This document shows positions 8,424 through 19,781 of a stretch of 64,000 bases of DNA, piece after piece. The notes below the pieces were generated by a model. The model ran no database searches, was not told where the DNA came from, and saw nothing but the letters and a program-made list of their open reading frames with translations. The first letter of the stretch is position 1, and each line of letters starts with the position of its first letter. This DNA is from Microbacterium sp. (GTDB lineage Bacteria; Actinomycetota; Actinomycetes; Actinomycetales; Microbacteriaceae): positions 1 through 64,000 of the forward strand of contig NZ_QFPF01000003.1 of the NCBI RefSeq assembly GCF_003248605.1, given 5' to 3'. A program made the translations under genes and the position numbers.

Positions 8424-9338
8424 ATGTTCACAGCGAAGAAGAGGCTCGCGTTCGGCGCGGCCATCGCCGCGAGTGCGGTCCTCGTGCTCGCCGGCTGCTC
8501 ATCCAGCAACCCCCTCGAGGAGGAGAGCGCGGGCGGCGGAGAGCCCGCGGGCGACACGATCGTCATCGGCTCGCAGGACTACTACTCGAACGAGATCATC
8601 GCCGAGATCTACGCCCAGGCGCTCGAGGGCGCCGGGTTCGAGGTCGAGCGTCAGTTCACCATCGGGCAGCGTGACGCGTATATTCCCGAGCTCGAGTCGG
8701 GGGCGATCACGCTGTTCCCCGAGTACACCGGCAATCTGCTGCAGTTCTTCGACCCCGAGACCGAGGCGCGCACGAGCGAAGACGTCTACGCGGCGCTGCA
8801 GGATGCGCTGCCCGAGAACCTCACGGTGCTCGACCAGGCCGAGGCGAGCGATCAGGACTCCTACACCGTGACCGCGGAGTTCGCCGAGGCGAACGGCCTC
8901 ACGACGATCGCCGATCTCGCGAACGTCACCGAGCCGCTGACCCTCGGCGGACCGCCAGAGCTGGCCGAGCGCCCCTACGGCCCCGCGGGCCTTGCCGAGA
9001 CGTACGGCGTCGAGGTCACCTTCTCGGCGACCGGTGCCACGACGGTCGAGAGCCTCGTCGCGGGTGCCGTCAACGTCGCGAACGTCTTCACGGCCGATCC
9101 GATGATCCAGACGCAGGACCTCGTCGTGCTCGAAGACCCCGAGGGCCTGTTCCTCGCATCGAACGTCGTGCCGGTCGTGAATGCCGACGTGGCTGACGAG
9201 ATCGCCGACGTGATCAACGCGGTCAGCGCCGCTCTGACGGCCGACGCCCTCGTCGCGCTCAACGTGCAGAGCACCGAAGAGATGATGTCGCCCGACGACA
9301 TCGCCGCCGCCTTCCTCGAGGAGAACGGCCTGCTCTAG
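8424..9338 (+). CDS. opuCC: Osmoprotectant ABC importer, substrate-binding lipoprotein
   Basis: A 304-residue lipoprotein: signal peptide with lipobox LAGC at about residues 22-25, a low-complexity linker, then an OpuAC/ProX-type binding domain from TIVIGSQDYYSNEIIAEIYAQ onward. The stretch LESGAITLFPEYTGNLLQFF and the sugar-like hinge GGPPELAERPYGPAGL are typical of quaternary-amine binders. It is anchored outside the membrane and delivers betaine- or choline-like solutes to the permease pair. Its stop codon overlaps the stop of the convergent oxidoreductase gene (shared CTAG), so transcripts from both sides must collide or overlap here. Confidence 0.9.
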   Translation: MFTAKKRLAFGAAIAASAVLVLAGCSSSNPLEEESAGGGEPAGDTIVIGSQDYYSNEIIAEIYAQALEGAGFEVERQFTIGQRDAYIPELESGAITLFPEYTGNLLQFFDPETEARTSEDVYAALQDALPENLTVLDQAEASDQDSYTVTAEFAEANGLTTIADLANVTEPLTLGGPPELAERPYGPAGLAETYGVEVTFSATGATTVESLVAGAVNVANVFTADPMIQTQDLVVLEDPEGLFLASNVVPVVNADVADEIADVINAVSAALTADALVALNVQSTEEMMSPDDIAAAFLEENGLL

Positions 9339-10270
9339 GCATCGATTATCACGACCAGATTGCCGAGACTCTCATGGCCCCAGGCCGCGAGGGCCTCGGC
9401 GATCTGCGTGAAGGGCAACTCCCGGTCGACGATCACCCGCAGACCGTCGTCGACGAGGGCGACGAGACGCTCGAGGCCGGCACCCGTCGGATAGGCGGCG
9501 ATCGGCACGAGCGTGATCCCCGGATGCGCGAAGACGCTCGGGTCGTAGACGAGCGGTGAGATCACCCGGCCGCCGGCCGCCGTCACTCCCGCGATCTCGT
9601 CGATGTCGCCGCTCAGATGCACGGCGTCATCGACGTGTCCCCGACCGATGCGGGCGAGCTCGGGCTCCAGGCCCCGTGTGTAGTCGATCGTGGCGGTCGC
9701 GCCGAGATCGATGAGTGTCTCGCGACCGGCGGGCGTGCGTCCTGTGGCGATGACCGTGGCGCCGGCGCGCGCGGCGAGCTGCACGAGGAGCGTGCCGACG
9801 CCGCCGGTGGCGCCGACCACGAGCACGGTGCGCCCGGACACGTCGACGCCCAGGGCGTCGAGGATCGTGAGCGCCGTGGTGCCCGTGTGTCCGAGACTCG
9901 CGGCCTCGGCGACATCGATGCGGCCGGGCGCGTGCCGTGCGCCGTCGGCGGCCGACACCGTCGTGTGCTCGGCGAACGCACCCTCCCGCAGGAACCGCTT
10001 GCTCACGACGCCGAACACCGCGTCGCCGACAGCGAATCCGACGGTGCCCTCGCCGAGTGCGTCGACGACCCCGGCGAACTCCCGGCCGAGGATCACGGGA
10101 TAGCGGTACTCGAAGAACGGCGCCATGGCGCCCATCGATGCGGCGACATCGAAACCGTTCACCGACGCCGCGATCACCCGCACGCGTATCTCGCCGGGCT
10201 CGGGCTCGGGGATCGGCAGATCGACGAGCTCGGGCGGCCTTTCGGGTGCCATGAGGGCGAAGGCTTTCAT
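9335..10270 (-). CDS. Zinc-independent NADP-dependent alcohol dehydrogenase / quinone oxidoreductase-like
   Basis: A 311-residue medium-chain dehydrogenase of the quinone-oxidoreductase (QOR) type. It has the GroES-like domain (PVILGREFAGVVDALGEG) and a Rossmann domain with VVGATGGVGTLLVQLAARAGATVIATG. The Cys/His zinc ligands of alcohol dehydrogenases are absent, so a zinc-free NADPH quinone or enone reductase is expected. The ATG at 10270 has a GGAG six bases upstream and starts MKAFALMAPERPP, matching the family; the longer frame to 10411 has no support. It stands alone between the osmoprotectant operon and the repeat-bearing gap before the ABC-F gene. Confidence 0.87.
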   Translation of the reverse strand: MKAFALMAPERPPELVDLPIPEPEPGEIRVRVIAASVNGFDVAASMGAMAPFFEYRYPVILGREFAGVVDALGEGTVGFAVGDAVFGVVSKRFLREGAFAEHTTVSAADGARHAPGRIDVAEAASLGHTGTTALTILDALGVDVSGRTVLVVGATGGVGTLLVQLAARAGATVIATGRTPAGRETLIDLGATATIDYTRGLEPELARIGRGHVDDAVHLSGDIDEIAGVTAAGGRVISPLVYDPSVFAHPGITLVPIAAYPTGAGLERLVALVDDGLRVIVDRELPFTQIAEALAAWGHESLGNLVVIIDA

Positions 10271-10453
10271 CGGGGACTCCATCCCCGCGGGACGGGCGCC
10301 GCTCCGTTGCGGCGCGCACACGGCACCGCGTCGCCTCAGGAATACACCCGGCGCACCACCCCGGCAAGACCAGACGCGCACCGGACCCCCTGCCGGCTCG
10401 CTCGTCCGCAACGCTGCCGGGGTCAGCCGCTAGGGCCCGGGGGCCGGGGGTGG

Positions 10454-10504
10454 TGTCCCACTTTCTGTCGCCCGCCGCGGGCGTAGGCGACAGAAAGTGG
10501 GACA
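10454..10504. repeat. 51-nt palindromic repeat, family 1 copy A
   Basis: The left arm TGTCCCACTTTCTGTCGCC and right arm GGCGACAGAAAGTGGGACA form a perfect 19-bp stem around a 13-nt loop. It lies in the roughly 300-bp gap (10271-10567) between two divergent genes; apart from the ABC-F promoter I see nothing else in that gap. It is the best-preserved of six copies in the window, all exactly 51 nt. Confidence 0.9.
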
Positions 10505-10567
10505 TCCACGACGGGGTGGGGGATGCCGGCGAACGGCGGGCGCCGCGCCGCGTAGCCTGGAGCGGAT

Positions 10568-12376
<1,809 letters not shown>

Positions 12377-12400
12377 TACGCGACACCCGAGCGCCGCGGA

Positions 12401-12898
12401 TCAGGAGTCGAACCCGAGGCTGAGCTTGCGCAGAAGCGCGGCGAGGCGCTCGCGGTCGGCGCGCGAGAGGGTCTCGAGCAGCGCGGACTCGGCGTCGACG
12501 AGGCGCGTGATGGCAGCATCCACCCGTGTGCGGCCCTCGTCGGTGAGCGTGACGAGGACGCTGCGACCGTCGGCGGGGTCGTTCTCCCGCCGCACGAGCC
12601 GGCGGCCGACGAGTCGGTCGATGCGGTTGGTCATCGTGCCGCTGGAGACGAGCGTCTGCTGCAGCAGGCTCTTGGGGCTCAGCTGAAAGGGTTCGCCGGC
12701 ACGGCGCAGGGCCGACAGGACGTCCCACTCCCAGGGTTCGAGGTCGCTGCGGCCGAACGCGACCCTCCGCGCGCGGTCGAGGTGCTTCGACAGTCGATCG
12801 ACGCGCGAGAGCACCTCGAGGGGCGAGAAGTCGAGGTCCGGGCGCTGGGTCTGCCAGGCGCCGACGATACGGTCGACCTCGTCGCTCTCCTTCGGCAT
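12401..12898 (-). CDS. MarR family transcriptional regulator
   Basis: About 165 residues. A winged helix-turn-helix domain is visible: LSPKSLLQQTLVSSGTMTNRIDRLVGRRLVRR contains the recognition helix, and the wing is ENDPADGRSVLVTLTDEGR, a textbook MarR wing. The terminal helices would form the dimer interface. The frame extends to 12940, but MPKESDEVDRIVGAW from the ATG at 12898 is the usual start for such proteins. It converges on the ABC-F gene with 24 bp between stops and is divergent from tRNA-Gln. MarR proteins often control a neighbouring efflux or stress gene, but none is adjacent here, so the target is unknown. Confidence 0.88.
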   Translation of the reverse strand: MPKESDEVDRIVGAWQTQRPDLDFSPLEVLSRVDRLSKHLDRARRVAFGRSDLEPWEWDVLSALRRAGEPFQLSPKSLLQQTLVSSGTMTNRIDRLVGRRLVRRENDPADGRSVLVTLTDEGRTRVDAAITRLVDAESALLETLSRADRERLAALLRKLSLGFDS

Positions 12899-12995
12899 CC
12901 GACCATCATGGCATCGGTGGGCGAGCGGACGCGGGGTCACAGCCTCGCTCTGGCAGACTTGTCGGGCGGCGCCCGCCCTCCGGCGGGGCCCGCGG

Positions 12996-13067
12996 TCCGC
13001 CGTGGTGTAATGGCAGCACGACAGCCTTTGGAGCTGTGAGGTTCAGGTTCGAGTCCTGGCGGCGGAG
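12996..13067 (+). tRNA. tRNA-Gln (anticodon TTG)
   Basis: The 72-nt sequence folds into a full cloverleaf. Acceptor TCCGCCG pairs with CGGCGGA; the anticodon stem is ACAGC/GCTGT around loop CTTTGGA, giving anticodon TTG for CAA glutamine codons; the T-arm loop is TTCGAGT. The discriminator base is G and no CCA is encoded. The glmU start codon begins two bases after the 3' end, so the tRNA and glmU almost certainly share a primary transcript. Confidence 0.95.
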
Positions 13068-13068
13068 C

Positions 13069-14511
13069 ATGACCGATCGAAGCCTTGCCGTCATCGTCCT
13101 CGCCGCGGGCCAGGGCACGCGCATGAAGTCCCGTACGCCCAAGGTGCTCCACCACCTGGGCGGTCGCCCGCTCCTCGGGCACGTGCTCGACACGGCGGGG
13201 GCCCTCGATCCGCAGCGCCTGCTGGTCGTCGTGCGGCACGAGCGCGACCTCGTCGCGCAGGCGGTGACGGATGCTGCCCCCGCAGCGATCGTCGTCGACC
13301 AGGACGAGATCCCGGGCACAGGGCGCGCCGTACAGGTCGCGCTGGCGGCTCTGCCGGGGTTCGACGGCGACGTGCTGGTGCTCAGCGGCGACGTGCCGCT
13401 GCTCGAGGCCGACACGCTGACCTCGCTGATCGCGTCGCACCGCGACGCCGGCGCGGCGGTGACCCTGCTCAGCGCCGTCCTCGAGGATGCGTCCGGCTAC
13501 GGCCGCGTCGTCCGCGACGCCGAGGGAGGCGTCACGCGCATCGTCGAGCAGAAGGACGCCTCGCCCGCGGAGGCGGCCCTGACGGAGATCAACGCGGGGG
13601 TCTACGTCTTCCAGGCGGGGCCCCTGCGCACCCACCTCGACCTCGTCGGCACCGCCAACGCGCAGGGCGAGCGCTACCTGACCGACGTCGTGGCGCTTCT
13701 GCGCGATGCGCGTCACCGTGTGGCCGTGGCCGCGGCGCCGAGCGCGGATGCCGCTCTCGGGGTCAACGACCGCGTGCAGCTCTCGGCCGCCGCCGCGACC
13801 CTCAATGCGCGCACCGTGCGCCGCTGGCAACTCGAGGGCGTCACCGTGCTCGATCCCGCCACGACCTGGATCGACGTCACCGCAACGCTCGCCCCCGACG
13901 TCACAGTGCTGCCGAATACGCACATCCTGCGCGCCACCGCGATCGCGGAGGGTGCCACCGTCGGCCCCGACACGAGCCTCGTCGACTGCGAGGTCGGGGA
14001 GGGGGCGACCGTCACCCGCACCGACGCGACCCTCGCCGTTATCGGCGCGGGCGCGAGCGTCGGGCCCTTCGCCTACTTGCGTCCCGGCACGGAACTCGGC
14101 GTGAAGGGCAAGATCGGCACCTTCGTCGAGACCAAGAACGCCGTGATCGGCGCGAACAGCAAGGTTCCGCACCTGTCGTACGTCGGCGACGCCGAGGTGG
14201 GCACGGGCGCCAACATCGGCGCGGGAACGATCGTGGCCAACTACGACGGCGTCGACAAGCACCGCACGCAGGTGGGCGATGCGGTGCGCACCGGCGCCCA
14301 CAACGTGTTCGTCGCGCCCGTTAGGATCGGGGATGGCGCGTACACGGGCGCCGGCACGGTCGTGCGGAAAGACGTTCCGCCGGGCGCGCTGGCGGTCGTG
14401 ACGGGCTCGCAACGCAACGTCGAGGGCTGGGTCATCGCGCACCGTCCCGGCACGGCCGCGGCCGAGGCCGCAGAGAAGGCGGCTCATGGCTCGCAAGAAG
14501 AAGACGGTTGA
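13069..14511 (+). CDS. glmU: Bifunctional UDP-N-acetylglucosamine pyrophosphorylase / glucosamine-1-phosphate N-acetyltransferase
   Basis: A 480-residue cytoplasmic enzyme making UDP-GlcNAc for peptidoglycan. The N-terminal uridylyltransferase domain has LAVIVLAAGQGTRMKSRTPKVL at the start, and LSGDVPLL as the metal site. The C-terminal left-handed beta-helix acetyltransferase has many hexapeptide repeats and the active-site region KNAVIGANSKVPHLSYVGDAEVG. The N-terminal motif must lie near residue 10, so the start must be the ATG at 13069 (or a GTG at 13036 inside the tRNA). There is no usable ribosome binding site: the only GGAG is the tRNA acceptor strand, one base from the ATG. The end overlaps prs by 26 bp. 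Confidence 0.95.
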   Translation: MTDRSLAVIVLAAGQGTRMKSRTPKVLHHLGGRPLLGHVLDTAGALDPQRLLVVVRHERDLVAQAVTDAAPAAIVVDQDEIPGTGRAVQVALAALPGFDGDVLVLSGDVPLLEADTLTSLIASHRDAGAAVTLLSAVLEDASGYGRVVRDAEGGVTRIVEQKDASPAEAALTEINAGVYVFQAGPLRTHLDLVGTANAQGERYLTDVVALLRDARHRVAVAAAPSADAALGVNDRVQLSAAAATLNARTVRRWQLEGVTVLDPATTWIDVTATLAPDVTVLPNTHILRATAIAEGATVGPDTSLVDCEVGEGATVTRTDATLAVIGAGASVGPFAYLRPGTELGVKGKIGTFVETKNAVIGANSKVPHLSYVGDAEVGTGANIGAGTIVANYDGVDKHRTQVGDAVRTGAHNVFVAPVRIGDGAYTGAGTVVRKDVPPGALAVVTGSQRNVEGWVIAHRPGTAAAEAAEKAAHGSQEEDG

Positions 14512-15520
14512 CCTCGACAGCGATCGCGGGATCGCACCGGGACTCGTCGCGAAGACCAAGAAGCGCCTCGTCGTCGTCTCGGGCCGATCGCACCCGACGC
14601 TCGCGACCGACGTCGCCGACGCGCTCGGCACGCAGCTGGCGCCGACCGAGCACCGCACCTTCGCCAGCGGTGAGATCTACACGCGCTTCGAGGTCTCCAT
14701 CCGCGGGTGCGACGTCTTCGTGGTGCAGTCCTTCGGCAATCCCGTCAACGAGTGGCTTATGGAGCTGCTCATCATGCTCGACGCCCTCAAGCGCGCCTCC
14801 GCCAAGCGCATCACGGTCGTCGCCCCCTACTTCCCCTACTCCCGGCAAGACAAGAAGGGTCGGGGCCGCGAGCCGATCAGCGCGCGTCTGGTCGCCGACC
14901 TGCTCAAGACCGCCGGCGCCGACCGCGTGATGAGCGTCGACCTGCACGCCGCGCAGATCCAGGGCTTCTTCGACGGGCCCGTCGATCACCTCTTCGCCAA
15001 GCCCGTGCTGCTCGAGCACTTCGAGCAGACGCTCACCGCCGCCGACCGCGCGAAGCTCACGGTCGTCTCGCCCGACATGGGCCGTGTGCGCGTCGCCGAC
15101 ACGTGGTCCGACAGCCTCGGGGCACCGCTGGCGATCATCCACAAACGCCGCGACCCGAAGGTGGCCAACCAGGTCACCGTGCACGAGATCGTCGGCGAGG
15201 TCGAGGGGCGCGTCTGCCTGCTGGTCGACGACATGATCGACACCGGCGGCACGATCGTCAAGGCGGCCCAGGCACTCAAAGCCAACGGCGCCGAGAAGGT
15301 CATCGTCGCGGCGACCCACGCGATCTTCAGCGGCCCCGCGCTCGACCTGCTGCAGGACGCCGCGGTCGACGAGGTGGTCGTCACCGACACGGTGCCCCTG
15401 CCGCCCGAGCGGCGCTTCCCGGGTCTCGTGGTGCTCCCGATCGCGCCGCTGCTCGCGCGGGCCATCCACGAGGTGTTCGAGGACGGCTCGGTCACGAGCA
15501 TGTTCGACGGCGCAGCCTGA
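14486..15520 (+). CDS. prs: Ribose-phosphate pyrophosphokinase (PRPP synthetase)
   Basis: A 344-residue enzyme that makes phosphoribosyl pyrophosphate from ribose 5-phosphate and ATP for nucleotide, His and Trp synthesis. The class I signature is complete: FASGEIYTRFEVSIRGCDVFVVQS, then PYFPYSRQDKKGRGREPISARLVADLL, the catalytic loop start HKRRDP, and the PRPP-binding VCLLVDDMIDTGGTI. The N-terminal 25 residues are Lys-rich and slightly longer than in other phyla. The start overlaps glmU by 26 bp; the glmU-prs pair is conserved in actinobacteria and couples supply of UDP-GlcNAc and PRPP genes. A 16-bp gap follows before the P-type ATPase. Confidence 0.96.
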   Translation: MARKKKTVDLDSDRGIAPGLVAKTKKRLVVVSGRSHPTLATDVADALGTQLAPTEHRTFASGEIYTRFEVSIRGCDVFVVQSFGNPVNEWLMELLIMLDALKRASAKRITVVAPYFPYSRQDKKGRGREPISARLVADLLKTAGADRVMSVDLHAAQIQGFFDGPVDHLFAKPVLLEHFEQTLTAADRAKLTVVSPDMGRVRVADTWSDSLGAPLAIIHKRRDPKVANQVTVHEIVGEVEGRVCLLVDDMIDTGGTIVKAAQALKANGAEKVIVAATHAIFSGPALDLLQDAAVDEVVVTDTVPLPPERRFPGLVVLPIAPLLARAIHEVFEDGSVTSMFDGAA

Positions 15521-15536
15521 GCCGCGGAGGGGCGCC

Positions 15537-18320
<2,784 letters not shown>

Positions 18321-18408
18321 GCGGATCACCGACGATGGCGAAGCGCGCTCCATACGCTCGCATACGACGGCCGCTCCGGCCCGTTCCCCACGACGAAGGA
18401 GGACCCAC

Positions 18409-18867
18409 ATGATCCGCCCCGCCGCTTCCCGCCCGCTCCGCTACACCGCGGCATTCGTCGGTGTCGCCGGCACCCTCGCCCTCGCCGGCTGCGGCGCCGC
18501 GACCGCCGACACCGCCGACACCGACACCGACTCATCGAGTTCGACCTCCACCGGCGGAGCGTCGTCGGGATCGTACGACGACGGCACGTACACCGCGAGC
18601 GGCTCGTACGTCACACCCGAATCCGTCGAGACGATCGAGGTGTCGCTCACCCTCGAGGGCGGCGTCGTCAGCGACGTCGCGGTCACGGGCGATCCCCAGG
18701 CCCGCGAATCGCAGGACTACCAGTCCCGCTTCATCGGGGGCATCAGCGACGAGGTCGTCGGCGTGAGCATCGACGACCTCGCCGTCGACCGCGTCGCCGG
18801 ATCCTCGCTCACCAGCGGCGGCTTCAACGAGGCCGTCGAGGCCATCAAGGACGAAGCGGCGGCGTGA
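18409..18867 (+). CDS. FMN-binding domain lipoprotein
   Basis: A 152-residue lipoprotein: signal peptide with lipobox LAGC at residues 25-28, a Thr/Ser/Asp-rich linker to about residue 60, then an FMN-binding domain like NqrC/RnfG (YDDGTYTASGSYVTPESVETIEVSLTL, then GGVVSDVAV). The C-terminal DRVAGSSLTSGGFNEAVEAI contains D-x-V-A-G-S-S, a close match to the Dxx(S/A)GA(T/S) site where ApbE attaches FMN covalently. It is therefore predicted to carry a covalently bound flavin on the outer face of the membrane. It overlaps apbE by 4 bp, consistent with the flavin transferase acting on it. First gene of a three-gene redox operon. Confidence 0.87.
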   Translation: MIRPAASRPLRYTAAFVGVAGTLALAGCGAATADTADTDTDSSSSTSTGGASSGSYDDGTYTASGSYVTPESVETIEVSLTLEGGVVSDVAVTGDPQARESQDYQSRFIGGISDEVVGVSIDDLAVDRVAGSSLTSGGFNEAVEAIKDEAAA

Positions 18868-19781
18868 CCGTGTCGGCGCTCGCCGCCCCGGATGCGGGCT
18901 CCCGCACCGCGTGGACCTTCGACGCGATCGGCACGCCCTGGCAGATCGAGACGTCGGGGGAGCTACCCTCCGACGCGCGGGCGACCGTCGGCGCGTTGAT
19001 CGATCGATTCGACGCGGAGTGGTCGCGCTTCCGCGACGACTCGCTCGTCTCGCTGCTCGCGCGTGGCGCGGGCGCCGTGCCCGCGCCACCCGATGCGAAG
19101 GACATGCTCGAGGCGTTCGACGAGATCTCTACGGCGACATCCGACGCCGTCAACCCGCTCGTCGGGGCGTCGCTGGCGAGCCTCGGATACGACGCGGCCT
19201 ACACCCTCGAGGCCGGCCACGCCGTGCCTGCCCCCACAGATTGGCGGGCGCGGCTGAGGGTCGACGGCGATCGCCTGCGCCAGAGCGGCGGGGGCGTCGT
19301 CGACGTGGGTGCGCTCGGCAAAGGACGGCTCGTCGACCGGGTGGCCGATGCGCTCGCCCCCTGGTGCACGGACGGTCCGCTCGTCGTCGACGCGGGCGGA
19401 GACCTCGCGGTGCGGGGCGCGACCCGCCGGATCGGCCTCGAGCATCCCTACGACCCCTCGCGTGCGATCGGCGTGTGGACCGTGACGGATGCTGCGCTCT
19501 GCGCATCGGCGACGAACCGGCGTGCGTGGGGCGATGGCCTCCATCATGTGCTCGATGCCCGGACCGGACTGCCGGTGCGCACGGTTGTGGCCACGTGGGC
19601 GCTCGCCGCGTCGGCGATGCGCGCGGACGCCGCCGCCACCGCGCTGTTCTTCGATGGCGGGGCCGAGCTCGCGCACCGCTGGGGGGTCGCGTGGGTGCGG
19701 ATGCTGTCGAGCGGGCGCGTCGAGTGGTCGCCGGGCTGCGCCGCCGAGCTGTTCACGCGCGCGGGTAGCGTGGGATCGTGA
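18864..19781 (+). CDS. apbE: FAD:protein FMN transferase
   Basis: A 305-residue ApbE-family flavin transferase. It uses FAD and Mg2+ to attach FMN to Thr/Ser in target proteins. Family features are the N-terminal strand WTFDAIGTPWQIET, the region SDAVNPLVGASLASLGYDAAY, VDVGALGKGRLVDRVADAL (usual form DLGGIAKG), and the metal site ADAAATALFF near the C-terminus. There is no signal peptide or lipobox, so it appears cytoplasmic or is exported by another route, which matters because its likely substrate is extracytoplasmic. Overlaps of 4 bp on both sides (18864 and 19778) tie it to the FMN lipoprotein and the membrane reductase. Confidence 0.9.
   Translation: MTVSALAAPDAGSRTAWTFDAIGTPWQIETSGELPSDARATVGALIDRFDAEWSRFRDDSLVSLLARGAGAVPAPPDAKDMLEAFDEISTATSDAVNPLVGASLASLGYDAAYTLEAGHAVPAPTDWRARLRVDGDRLRQSGGGVVDVGALGKGRLVDRVADALAPWCTDGPLVVDAGGDLAVRGATRRIGLEHPYDPSRAIGVWTVTDAALCASATNRRAWGDGLHHVLDARTGLPVRTVVATWALAASAMRADAAATALFFDGGAELAHRWGVAWVRMLSSGRVEWSPGCAAELFTRAGSVGS
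19766..19771 (+). promoter_or_regulatory. Possible internal -10 element before the membrane reductase
   Basis: TAGCGT inside the 3' end of apbE ends six bases before the GTG at 19778, the same spacing seen at other leaderless-type starts in the window. Tight coupling to apbE makes its use uncertain. Confidence 0.25.
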
